Source: Pirellulaceae bacterium (GTDB lineage: Bacteria > Planctomycetota > Planctomycetia > Pirellulales > Pirellulaceae). From it: a stretch of DNA of 62,055 bases. Below, one piece after another: positions 45,360-53,855 of the stretch. A program made the position numbers and the translations under genes. Within the stretch, counting starts at the first letter, position 1; each line of letters begins with the position of its first letter. The DNA lies in assembly GCA_022448645.1 (NCBI GenBank), contig JAKVBZ010000012.1, forward strand, positions 36,872-98,926. The letters run 5' to 3'. The notes beneath the pieces are model-generated. The model was given only the letters and a program-made list of their open reading frames with translations, ran no database searches and was not told the DNA's origin.

Positions 45360-46708
45360 TAGAGGATCTCCGAGATCACGCCATTAGAATCTGCAAATGT
45401 CTCGGTTTCGACGCCCATCTTTTGTGCAATCGTCAGCAGCAAGTTACTGAAATGCGCTTTGCTGTTGACTGGGCTATGATAGACACGTACTCCATTACCA
45501 TAACCCTGGAACTCTTTGACGTGTTGGTTGTAGTCGACGTGCGAGCCGTGCTTGAGGCCCAGGCCATTGCCACCAGCCAGAACCAGGGGCAGGCTCGTGG
45601 TTCCGTGGCTGTTGCCGTAGGAAAGACCACTGCCGTATAGGGAGACCGTTGTGTCAAGCAGCGGACCGTCACCATCCGTTACTTCGGCGAGACGATCCAG
45701 GAAATAAGCGAATTGGGTTACATTGAACTCGTCGCTGCGCGTGAGTTGTTTAAGTGCCTCCTTATTGCCGTTGTGATGCGAAAGTGCGTGTCGGTCACGT
45801 TTGACGCCGATTTCAGGTACGGCAGGACCCGTTCCCTCGTTTCCCGTATTGAAGGTCACGACGCGAGTCATGTCAGTTTGGAAGGCCAGCACAATGATGT
45901 CGTACATGGTGCGCAGGTACTCGCCTAGTCGTTCCAGTGGGATGCCGCGATTGAGCCGCCCGGCGGTACCGGGGTCGACCTTGGGCCTAGGGATATCCAG
46001 CCAAGACTCTGCCCTTTTTGTGCGAATCTCCATTTCGCGAACCGACATCAGGTACTGATCGATCCTGCCACGGTCGTTTTGCCCCAACTTGTTGGTCAAG
46101 GACTTTGCGTCTTCCAAAACCAAGTCCAGCATACTCTGCTTGCGATTTATCCTGCGGCGTTGTTGTTCGACACCACCAGTGGGTTCCGTAAAAAACTGAC
46201 TAAACACGACAGCTGGGTTCTTTTCCGCTCCAATGGCGATCCCATCGGCGGTGACTGCCAGCGGTTGTCCCTGATTGCTTAATTCAAGCGACGGGAACCG
46301 AGTCTTCGGTCCGGTCACCTGCGCGATCAATTGATCAACAGAGATCGTATTCCGGTTGGTGGGGCCATGCTTGGCACCCGTCAGCCAGGTTTGGGTGGCA
46401 TCGTGAGCGATGCCAAAGGCGTTGGGATGATAGAGGCCGCAGATCGGTGTGACGTTTGTCCGATGTTTTTCCAGCGGTTTAAGGATTCGGCACAGGTCGT
46501 ATTCGGAGCCCACCTTGAGCATCTCGTAATCATACGTATTCACGCCGTTAGGCAAGTAGATGAAGATGCTGCGACGGGGCCGAGCATCCTTTTCGACGGC
46601 ATGTAGTGGTCGCATGCAATCGAGTAACGGTAATGCGAGTGAGACTCCCATTCCTCGTAAGGCATGGCGTCGGTTTAATAGCCAATTCTGAGAAAGAAAA
46701 TGTGCCAT
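45359..46708 (-). CDS. DUF1552 family secreted protein
   Basis: The 449-residue protein carries an export signal with a twin-arginine-like start (NRRHALRGMGVSLALPLLDCM, about residues 12-32). It contains the DUF1552 signatures IFIYLPNGVN, SLELSNQG, NRGIPLERLGEYLRTMYD and HALSHHNGNKEALKQL, and a C-terminal MGVETETFADSNG. The family is largely confined to Planctomycetes and related phyla, is almost always encoded beside a DUF1592-type protein, and has no established biochemical role. It is the first gene of the coupled DUF1552/unknown/DUF1592 operon. Confidence 0.9.
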   Translation of the reverse strand: MAHFLSQNWLLNRRHALRGMGVSLALPLLDCMRPLHAVEKDARPRRSIFIYLPNGVNTYDYEMLKVGSEYDLCRILKPLEKHRTNVTPICGLYHPNAFGIAHDATQTWLTGAKHGPTNRNTISVDQLIAQVTGPKTRFPSLELSNQGQPLAVTADGIAIGAEKNPAVVFSQFFTEPTGGVEQQRRRINRKQSMLDLVLEDAKSLTNKLGQNDRGRIDQYLMSVREMEIRTKRAESWLDIPRPKVDPGTAGRLNRGIPLERLGEYLRTMYDIIVLAFQTDMTRVVTFNTGNEGTGPAVPEIGVKRDRHALSHHNGNKEALKQLTRSDEFNVTQFAYFLDRLAEVTDGDGPLLDTTVSLYGSGLSYGNSHGTTSLPLVLAGGNGLGLKHGSHVDYNQHVKEFQGYGNGVRVYHSPVNSKAHFSNLLLTIAQKMGVETETFADSNGVISEIL

Positions 46709-46887
46709 GTTGAGTGTCCCTGTTTGGGGGAATTTTGTCAGGCGAAGGAGTTCGATACTGGCTTGCCGTTTAACAAGTTACCCATGTGTCTCGATAAAAA
46801 ACATAGCTTTAATACTAATGCGTTGGTGGACTGTAGATGTTCACTTCACACGGTTGTTTTGGGTGACGTACCATCCATGAGTGCTTT

Positions 46888-48264
46888 TTAGATTTCGATC
46901 TCATAACCTTGGCGACTTTCGCGTGCAAGAAACGAATTTGCTTGTTCGTCGCCAACGATCTCGCGTTTGACAGGGTCCCAGTTTACCTCTCGGTCCAGTC
47001 GCATCGCGATGTTGGCAAGGTGGCAAATCTCCAACATTCGGTTGTGCGACCACACATCGGAGATGGGTTGCTTTCGAGACTGTATCGATTCGATGAAGTT
47101 TGCGGAGTGGTCTTTGCTGACTTCTCCTCCATAAACTTCCTCGATCGCTCCGTCTGGAAGTGGGTTGTCCTTAAGCTCTTCGACAGGTTGCCCGGAGATG
47201 CGACCGCGATTGACGAAAAAACGTCCCTTGGTTCCCTCGAAGAGAATGCCGTTGTCTCCTGCGCTGGTCATCATGATTTCAACATCGTTGGGCATGTCGG
47301 CACGCACATTGAACTGAGTCGCGGAGTTGTACTGGTCATCAATGACTGGATAACCGTCCTGGTGAGCGACGGCCATCGTGAAATCGATTGGTGTCACTTT
47401 GCTAGGGCCCGTGTCGCTGGCCCCGATGGCCCAGCAGGCGATGTCGACATGGTGGGCGCCCCAATCGGTGAGTTTTCCGCCGGAGTATGCGTGCCAAAAG
47501 CGGAACGCGTAGTGAGCGTTGCTGTAAAGGGGGACTCCGCCACCGTAGCCTTCTCGTAATTCCGGGAGAGCTCGGTAGGGCACTTGGGGTGCCGGGCCGA
47601 GCCAAAAATCCCAATCGAGTCCTGCGGGGACAGCAACCGCAGGGATGACGGGAGAAGGTTTAATTTCACCGAGTCCACACGTCACTTTCTTGACGGTACC
47701 AATACGACCATTCCTGACCAGGGCGATGGCTTGCAGGAAACGCTGACCAGATTCAGTCCTCTGCATGGTGCCCACCTGACAGACTTGCCCCGTTTGTTTA
47801 ACCGTTTTTTCAATCAACTTGCCTTCTTCAATGGTCAGTGTGAGCGGTTTTTCACAATAGACGTCCTTGCCGGCGTGCATCGCCTCGACGACGATTTTTG
47901 TATGCCAGTGGTCAGGTGTAGCGATCATGACGGCATCGATGTCTTTGCGGTCCAAGATTCTACGATAGTCGCTGTACGCGTCTGGTTTTTGACCTAGCTC
48001 TGCTTCGGTTTTCTCGACATGGACTCCGAGTACATTCGAATCAACGTCGGCGAGGGCCACGCAGTCAGCATAGCGAAAGGTCTTTTTGGTGATATGCCAA
48101 CCTTGATTGCGAAGGCCGATTGTGGCAAACGTCGGGCGGTTGTTGGCTGACTTAAATCCGAAGGCTCGGTTGGTAGAAGGAATAAAAGCAGTCGTGGCTC
48201 CTGCTGCGGCGACCTCCTGGAGAAAACGACGGCGTGTGGTTTGGAGATGAAGAGGTTGGCTCAA
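46888..48264 (-). CDS. Tat-exported Gfo/Idh/MocA family oxidoreductase
   Basis: From a TTG at 48264 the product has 458 residues. TTG was chosen because AAGGA lies 7 nt upstream and the twin-arginine motif TTRRRFLQEVAAAGA follows at once; the longer frame runs back into the histidine kinase gene without a signal. A Rossmann domain (FATIGLRNQGWHI; VALADVD) precedes YCEKPLTLTIEEG and GGKLTDWGAHHVDIACWAIG. The protein is a paralogue of the one at 34782, sharing these long motifs. Likely a periplasmic sugar or glycoside oxidoreductase. The DUF1552 operon lies 179 bp downstream on the same strand. Confidence 0.87.
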   Translation of the reverse strand: MSQPLHLQTTRRRFLQEVAAAGATTAFIPSTNRAFGFKSANNRPTFATIGLRNQGWHITKKTFRYADCVALADVDSNVLGVHVEKTEAELGQKPDAYSDYRRILDRKDIDAVMIATPDHWHTKIVVEAMHAGKDVYCEKPLTLTIEEGKLIEKTVKQTGQVCQVGTMQRTESGQRFLQAIALVRNGRIGTVKKVTCGLGEIKPSPVIPAVAVPAGLDWDFWLGPAPQVPYRALPELREGYGGGVPLYSNAHYAFRFWHAYSGGKLTDWGAHHVDIACWAIGASDTGPSKVTPIDFTMAVAHQDGYPVIDDQYNSATQFNVRADMPNDVEIMMTSAGDNGILFEGTKGRFFVNRGRISGQPVEELKDNPLPDGAIEEVYGGEVSKDHSANFIESIQSRKQPISDVWSHNRMLEICHLANIAMRLDREVNWDPVKREIVGDEQANSFLARESRQGYEIEI

Positions 48265-48421
48265 GAGAATGTCCTTTTTCGCAATAAGTCTTTGTGGGAA
48301 ACTCACAACGACATTATAGTCCGAGATGTATTCGGTTGGTAATCGAGGATCCCGAATGTTCCGTCTGTGGTCACGTTTTGTAATAGAAACGTGAACGGTG
48401 GGACTGTGTGTTCTGGTGTGC

Positions 48422-50125
48422 CTAGAGCTTGTCTGGGCTGTGGGACATCGTATGCCCTTGGCTTTCCGGGAAAACTGCTGGAAGCTCCAGGGTGAAACGA
48501 CTACCGACTTGAGGAGTACTGTCGACGAGTATTCCTCCACCATGTTCCAGTAATATTTTTTTACTGACGGGAAGTCCCAGCCCAGTTCCTCGCCCACCTT
48601 TGCGAGACTCGAACATGGTAAACATTTTGTTTAAGTCCGATTCAGCGATGCCAATACCGTTGTCCTCCACGATGACCTGCGCCAAGTCTTTTTCGTTGAA
48701 ATATTTGGTTGACACCTTAACGGTGGCGTCTGGGCGGTCATCACACGCATCAATGGCATTGGTCACGACGTTCAGGATAGCTCGGTGTAGACCTTCGGGG
48801 TCGAAAGTCATGTCTGGCATATCATCGTCCGAGTTCCATTCGAGCTTCACGTTGGCGTCAGCAACGCGCACCTGCATTAATTCGATAACATCGGATGTGA
48901 CTTGATTCAGATTTGCGGTGGCCAGTTCCGGTTCGCGTTCCTTGCTGAATGTCAGCATGTCGAGTACTAAGTTGGAAATCTTTTCTTGGTTCTTGTCGAC
49001 GATATTCCAACCTTTTCGTACGATCTCGGCCTCATCGCTTTTTAGGCCTTCTTCGATTAAATAGCTGCCTCCGCGAATTCCTTGGAGGATATTCTTGATG
49101 TGGTGCGATAGTGTTGTGATTGCTTGTCCTACCGCTGCCAGTCGTTCGGCTTGAACCATGGCTGAATAATACGAAGTATCTTCAATGGCCAGAGCGGCTT
49201 GGTGAGCGATGGCAACCATCAATTTGAGATGTTCATCGGTGAACTTTTCGGTGCGCCCGGTACCTTGTCGCAAAATGTTTGCGGGTGGTGTAAATGTATC
49301 AATGTAGATGATGCCGACGATACCATATCGACCTTGCATCGGAACGCAAATGGCTTCACGCACTCCAGTCTGTACGATACTTCCCCCTGGATCCCAGCGT
49401 TGGTCTTCGCTGGCATCACTCGTCAGAACTCCTTCCTTGTGTTGCATCACATAGTCCAGGATCCGTCGGCTGATGTGAATGGTGTCGTTCTGAGCTCCTT
49501 GGCGGTCGCGATGGACTTTGGGTTCCAAGGCTTCAGTGGCCTGATCGACGATCATGATACAACCACGGTCAACTTCTACCCATTCAAAGATTAGTTCCAG
49601 GATTCGGTGTAGTAGCTGATCAATATCGAGTGTGTGACTCACGGCCAAGGCCGTGCGATACATGATTTGCAGATTGCTTCGCGCTCGTGCCAGCCAAGGA
49701 CTGTTGGAATGCTCGACTTCTGTGAAGAGCGAGCTGCCTTCTTGTTGGCTGATGGATTGAACGATCCTCGAATCGTCGTTGGGAAATGGATCCGTGACGA
49801 TGTGGATCAGGTCACCGAGATCACTCCGTCCCGTTTCTTCTTTGCCGGTAAAGATCATTAGTGTCCGACCGAGGCGGACTCGATCGCCACTACGCAGTTC
49901 CGAAGTTTGAACTTGTTGGTCGTTGACGTAGGTTCCGTTGGAACTGTGAAGATCGACGATCGAAAAGAGGTCATCAACGATGTGCAGCTCGGCGTGCCTT
50001 CGTGAGACTTCAGTGTCCTGCAGCTGGATAGCATTGGAAATATCTCGTCCCAATCCTGCGGTGGACTGGTCGATTTCGAAACGCTTGCCTTGATCCCGAC
50101 CACGAATAACAAACAGAGAAGCCAT
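48422..50125 (-). CDS. FHA-GAF sensor histidine kinase
   Basis: The 567-residue cytoplasmic kinase has an N-terminal FHA phosphopeptide-binding domain (GRDISNAIQL, SRRHAEL, SSNGTYVN within residues 20-75), a GAF sensor domain (about 150-320), and a HisKA phosphoacceptor His341 in LSHHIKNILQG. The catalytic ATPase domain has N-box NVVTNAID, G1 VEDNGIGI and G2 GGRGTGLGLPVSKK. No transmembrane helix is present, so it senses an internal signal or docks on a phosphoprotein. The start at 50125 (MASLFVIRGRDQGKRF) matches other FHA kinases; the upstream ATG at 50140 lies inside a CCCCC-ATGC-GGGGG hairpin. It follows the receiver gene by 32 bp, forming an operon. Confidence 0.92.
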   Translation of the reverse strand: MASLFVIRGRDQGKRFEIDQSTAGLGRDISNAIQLQDTEVSRRHAELHIVDDLFSIVDLHSSNGTYVNDQQVQTSELRSGDRVRLGRTLMIFTGKEETGRSDLGDLIHIVTDPFPNDDSRIVQSISQQEGSSLFTEVEHSNSPWLARARSNLQIMYRTALAVSHTLDIDQLLHRILELIFEWVEVDRGCIMIVDQATEALEPKVHRDRQGAQNDTIHISRRILDYVMQHKEGVLTSDASEDQRWDPGGSIVQTGVREAICVPMQGRYGIVGIIYIDTFTPPANILRQGTGRTEKFTDEHLKLMVAIAHQAALAIEDTSYYSAMVQAERLAAVGQAITTLSHHIKNILQGIRGGSYLIEEGLKSDEAEIVRKGWNIVDKNQEKISNLVLDMLTFSKEREPELATANLNQVTSDVIELMQVRVADANVKLEWNSDDDMPDMTFDPEGLHRAILNVVTNAIDACDDRPDATVKVSTKYFNEKDLAQVIVEDNGIGIAESDLNKMFTMFESRKGGRGTGLGLPVSKKILLEHGGGILVDSTPQVGSRFTLELPAVFPESQGHTMSHSPDKL

Positions 50126-50157
50126 AATTGGCCCCCGCATGGGGGAAAAGGAGGAGA

Positions 50158-50556
50158 CTAATTTGCCGTCACTATCTCCTCAATTTTACGGATCAATGGA
50201 CCGTAATGGTAGGGCTTCCTAACGATCGAACAATGAGGCAAGAGGGCTTCGTTCTTGTGGATATTTCCTAAGATAACAATTGGGGTCTGTCTGGTTTCGG
50301 TTTCCAGGTCGATTTCAACCCGTAGGGAGGGGGCATCCGGTGGAATGGCTTCCAGATCCAGCACGACAAGTTGCGGTTGACCCGAACGTACGACCTCCAA
50401 TCCGGCCCCGGCTGTACCTGTTTCGAGAATACGAAATCCTCGTCGCTCAAGAGCCGTTTTCAGTACTTGCCGAGAGTCTTCAGACTGATCAATGATCAAT
50501 ACGGTTTGTGGTTGGTCCTGTGTCGGTGTCACGTCATGTCGTTGAGGAAAATACAC
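50158..50556 (-). CDS. Stand-alone response-regulator receiver protein with degenerate switch residue
   Basis: The 132-residue protein is a single receiver domain: Asp23 (LIIDQSEDS), phosphoacceptor Asp67 (LVVLDLE) and Lys114 (IVRKPYH). The conserved switch Thr/Ser after strand 4 is Gly97 (IVILGN), which may alter activation. No output domain is present, so it may pass phosphate onward or act by binding. The start is a GTG at 50556 with GGAGG 6 nt upstream. It is the first gene of the operon with the FHA-GAF kinase. Its leader contains three successive hairpins. Confidence 0.85.
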   Translation of the reverse strand: MYFPQRHDVTPTQDQPQTVLIIDQSEDSRQVLKTALERRGFRILETGTAGAGLEVVRSGQPQLVVLDLEAIPPDAPSLRVEIDLETETRQTPIVILGNIHKNEALLPHCSIVRKPYHYGPLIRKIEEIVTAN

Positions 50557-51267
50557 TACGCACCTCCATGTGCGTGCCTTCCGTTTGAACCAAATCGTTG
50601 TTCAGGAGGCGTGTCGAGCACTGGTTAGTCGAACGGCGGTATGGCAAGGTTTCGGCGTTGACGTCGTGCGAAAGACGTCGACCAAAGCGAGAGCCAGAAG
50701 TCATAGTGGGAGGGTTGTGTGACGGACCCCAAAGGTTTTTGTCCGTGGGAGGAAGTTGTTGAACGGTGGCGACAGACGTCCTTGTCTGCAAGCCGTTAAC
50801 AACTTGGGGCAGGAGGATAGACATAACACCATGAATTGTCAAACCGGTTTACTGATTTTCCTGACGTATCTGGTTCCATGCTGACAGGTGTAGGGTCAAA
50901 CGTACCCTGGGATGGCCATATGTGCGGGAAATGCCAACCAGTGGTAGCACGTAGCCTTGGGCCGTCATTGCTTGGCGACGGACTCGAATAATGGATATAT
51001 TTATTCCGCCAATACATGTTTTTAGATCTGGTGATTCATTAGGTGGTGATAAAAACTTGCTAAGATAAATCATTTTTTTACGGCAATTCATGATGCTATC
51101 ACTGCATCAATAGAATGAAAATTTCTGGTCTTTACGCCAAGCAGACTTGACGCCAAAATACCCCCCCCTCGCGAAGGCGAATGTGAGGAACAAGGGTTTG
51201 TTCTTCGCAACACACTAATTCTATTTATGGGTCAAGGAAGACCAAAACCCAGCAAGGAGAGCTGAAA
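50557..51267. other. Divergent region with three hairpins and a poly-C tract
   Basis: No gene is supported. On the side of the receiver gene lie three hairpins (50657-50805, listed separately). Closer to the ompH gene lies an AT-rich stretch (51000-51120) with a possible -10 box (TAGAAT, 51111-51116) and a run of eight C residues (51161-51168). Confidence 0.45.
50657..50805 (-). ncRNA. Candidate structured leader or small RNA (three hairpins)
   Basis: Three successive inverted repeats occur: GTTGACGTC/GACGTCGAC (50657-50682, 8-nt loop, one wobble), ACGGAC/GTCCGT (50722-50746) and AAGTTGTT-G-AACGG/CCGTTAACAACTT (50753-50805, one-base bulge, with an inner CAGAC/GTCTG stem). On the minus strand they lie 100-250 nt ahead of the receiver gene, so a leader RNA is the simplest reading. 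No known riboswitch was recognised and there is no T-tract. Confidence 0.4.
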
Positions 51268-51963
51268 GTGACCATCTTATCTTTTCGCGCCAAATCTGTC
51301 AGCTGTTTTGCACTTGTTGCGTTGATTGCAGTGAACGCTTTTGGGCAGCAGAATAATCGTGTGCCTGGCAACACGACCGTAGCTCGATCTCAACCTCGTG
51401 CGGTGGTACCTGCGCAGGGTGGCGATCGAATTGCTGTGATCGATGTCAACTACATCTTTAAGAACCATGCTGGATTCAACAAGCTAGTTGAAGGCTGGAA
51501 GCAGAAGGTGCAGTCTGCTGAAGGGCAAATTAAAAACAAGAGTGGTCAGATAGAACAGCAAGTCAAGCAGTTGCGATTGCTTAAGCCTGGTAACCCCCAA
51601 TTCCGTGAAATGGAGGCATCGCTTGCCAAGCAAAGAGCGGATTTGCAAGTTGAGGTTCAGCTGAACAAGAAGGAGTTAATGTTAGAAGAAGCCAAGATGT
51701 ACTTGACAGTCTATGAGCAGGTTAAGAATGAGGTAAGCTATTTCGCGCGGCAAAATGGCATTACGCTTGTCCTTCGCTACAACAGCGGAGAGATTGACAA
51801 GGAGGATCCTCGCCAGATTCAGTCTTTGATGTTGCGTCCTGTTCTTTATCAAAATCGCATCGACATCACGAAACAAGTTCTGGATCGACTTAACGGAACA
51901 GCAGCTACGCTCGGCAATCGTCCGCCCGCACAAGGTGCGGCGCCTTCGCGATCTCGTCGTTAG
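51268..51963 (+). CDS. OmpH/Skp-family periplasmic chaperone
   Basis: The 231-residue protein starts with a GTG, with AAGGAG 8 nt upstream. A signal peptide (about residues 10-26, SVSCFALVALIAVNAFG) is followed by the family's DRIAVIDVNYIFKNHAGF motif and a long coiled-coil (EGWKQKVQSAEGQIKN onward to KKELMLEEAKMYL). Skp/OmpH trimers hold unfolded outer-membrane proteins in the periplasm. Placement just before lpxC and lpxA follows the common Skp-lipid A gene order. A low-complexity tail (PPAQGAAPSRSRR) ends the protein. Confidence 0.88.
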   Translation: MTILSFRAKSVSCFALVALIAVNAFGQQNNRVPGNTTVARSQPRAVVPAQGGDRIAVIDVNYIFKNHAGFNKLVEGWKQKVQSAEGQIKNKSGQIEQQVKQLRLLKPGNPQFREMEASLAKQRADLQVEVQLNKKELMLEEAKMYLTVYEQVKNEVSYFARQNGITLVLRYNSGEIDKEDPRQIQSLMLRPVLYQNRIDITKQVLDRLNGTAATLGNRPPAQGAAPSRSRR

Positions 51964-52010
51964 TAAGTCACTGTCCCGTTTCCATTCTCTTGTGAGATTG
52001 CATTGCCGGT

Positions 52011-52907
52011 ATGAGTCTGCGGTCTGAATCAAATTCATTCTTCCGTCGTCAAGCAACGATTGAAAAATCAGTTGCTCTACAAGGATTTGGTTTTTGGAGT
52101 GGGCGCGATGTTCGCGTGGAATTTCAGCCGGCAGCTGCGGACACCGGGATCGTATTTGTTAGAACCGACCTAGAGCGAAACCCGGACATCCCAGTCTCCA
52201 TTGAGTATCGCACGGAGGCTCCTCGACGAACGGCGTTGACATGCAACGGTGCGTCGGTGGAAATGGTGGAGCACATTTTGGCTGCTTTGGCTGGATTGCA
52301 AATCGACAACTGTCGGATTCTCGTCACCGCAGCCGAGATGCCTGGTTTTGACGGGTCTAGCCGAGACTGGGTTCGTATCTTGAAGTCGGCTGGTAGAACA
52401 GAATTGGACTCGGATCGTGACTGTCTGATCGTAACAGAACGGATACGCGTAGGAAGTGACGAAGTTTGGGTCGAAGCGACTCCTTCCACAGACGGGAAGA
52501 TGTCCGCTCGGGTTCGGATTGACTATGGTTCCGATGGCCCCATCGGTCGGCAAACGTATGAATTGGAGATAACGCCGGCTGCATTTTGTCAAGAACTGGC
52601 TGATGCTCGGACGTTTATTTTAAAGGAAGAAGCCGAGTGGCTGGTACAACAAGGTCTTTGTCAGAGGTTGACCGCTGCTGACGTGCTGGTTTTCGATGAT
52701 GAAGGGCCTATCGAGAACGAATTGCGTTTTTCGAACGAATGCGTGCGACATAAAATGCTCGACTTGGTCGGTGACCTGTTCTTGTCGCAATGTGATTTTG
52801 TCGGACATTTTGTGGCGCATTGCAGCGGACATCGGCTTAACGCCGAGTTGGTCAAGACATTACTTGCAGAAATGAATGTTGTTCGTGGAACTCGATTGTC
52901 TGCTTGA
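52011..52907 (+). CDS. lpxC: UDP-3-O-acyl-N-acetylglucosamine deacetylase
   Basis: LpxC is the zinc-dependent committed enzyme of lipid A synthesis. The 298-residue protein shows zinc ligands His88 (VEHILAAL), His247 and Asp251 (ECVRHKMLDLVGD) and the catalytic-region His274 (SGHRLNAEL). The early QATIEKSVALQGFGFWSG is the LpxC opening. Length is close to the E. coli 305. It follows the OmpH gene by 47 bp and precedes lpxA. It shows that this organism makes, or at least encodes the start of, lipid A. Confidence 0.93.
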   Translation: MSLRSESNSFFRRQATIEKSVALQGFGFWSGRDVRVEFQPAAADTGIVFVRTDLERNPDIPVSIEYRTEAPRRTALTCNGASVEMVEHILAALAGLQIDNCRILVTAAEMPGFDGSSRDWVRILKSAGRTELDSDRDCLIVTERIRVGSDEVWVEATPSTDGKMSARVRIDYGSDGPIGRQTYELEITPAAFCQELADARTFILKEEAEWLVQQGLCQRLTAADVLVFDDEGPIENELRFSNECVRHKMLDLVGDLFLSQCDFVGHFVAHCSGHRLNAELVKTLLAEMNVVRGTRLSA

Positions 52908-53048
52908 TTCTACGATAGAAGAAAACGACACGGCTCCCCTTGTGATGCAAAGATGCATAAAACTCCCGCCCTCTCGACCATCGTTCGATAACCGTTTTTG
53001 TTGCGTTGGAATCTCGAGAAATAAGCTTTTTTAGTTATTACCGACGTT

Positions 53049-53855
53049 ATGACCGTTCACATTTCTCCACATGCTGTCGTAGATTCTCGGGCAGAGATTG
53101 ACGAGGATGTCGTCATCGGTCCTTTCAGTGTGATTGGCCCCAGGGTTCGTGTGGGACGAGGTACACGCTTGGAGAACCACGTGACCATCATGGGGAATGT
53201 GACACTGGGATGCGAAAATCATATCTTCCCGCACGCGGTCATTGGTGGTGCTCCACAAGATCTAAACTATGCCGGCAGTGACACGCGGCTGATCATTGGC
53301 GATCACAACGTAATCCGTGAGAACGTGACGATCAATCGAGGTTCAGAAAAAGAGTTGGGTGTCACAACACTCGGAGATCGCTGTTTCCTTATGGCGGGAA
53401 CGCACGTAGCGCATGACTGTTGCATCGGAAGTCACGTTGTGATGGCAAACGGAACGATGTTAGGTGGCCACGTTCACATTCAAGACCATGCGACCCTGTC
53501 GGGGGATGTAGCAGTTCATCACTTTGCCACGATCGGACGTTATTGTTTTGTTGGAGGAAAAAGTAGCGTACGCCAGGATGTGGCCCCTTACATGCTTGTT
53601 GAAGGTTGTCCAGCCAGACCTCGTTGTGTAAACGTTGTCGCACTCAAGCGAAACGATTTCTCGGGGAAGGTGATTGATGTTCTTTCAGAAGCTCACCGTC
53701 TTTTGTATCGTGCAAAAGTTGGACTGGATCAGGCACGGCAGCTGTTAAGAAGCGAAGGTAAATTGACTCCACAAGTCAATGAACTCTTCGAGTTTCTAGA
53801 AACTCAGCAAGAAGGCCGGCATGGCCGAGGGCGTGAACTGAGGAGAGCCGCGTGA
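53049..53855 (+). CDS. lpxA: Acyl-ACP-UDP-N-acetylglucosamine O-acyltransferase
   Basis: LpxA performs the first acyl transfer of lipid A synthesis. The 268-residue protein shows the hexapeptide left-handed beta-helix, then the catalytic motif THVAHDCCIG with His122 (E. coli His125) and GGAPQDL, followed by helical EAHRLLYRAKVGLDQA. The E. coli VHQF motif is VHHF here (His158 for Gln161), a possible change in the active-site pocket. Its stop overlaps the next gene's GTG start (GTGA, 53852-53855), so it is coupled to the Gfo/Idh/MocA enzyme. Confidence 0.93.
   Translation: MTVHISPHAVVDSRAEIDEDVVIGPFSVIGPRVRVGRGTRLENHVTIMGNVTLGCENHIFPHAVIGGAPQDLNYAGSDTRLIIGDHNVIRENVTINRGSEKELGVTTLGDRCFLMAGTHVAHDCCIGSHVVMANGTMLGGHVHIQDHATLSGDVAVHHFATIGRYCFVGGKSSVRQDVAPYMLVEGCPARPRCVNVVALKRNDFSGKVIDVLSEAHRLLYRAKVGLDQARQLLRSEGKLTPQVNELFEFLETQQEGRHGRGRELRRAA

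Noticed and set aside
48265..48597. N-terminal extension of the 46888 oxidoreductase to an ATG at 48597
   Set aside because: It would overlap the histidine kinase gene and place the Tat motif about 120 residues inside; the TTG at 48264 has a good ribosome binding site and puts the Tat motif at the start.
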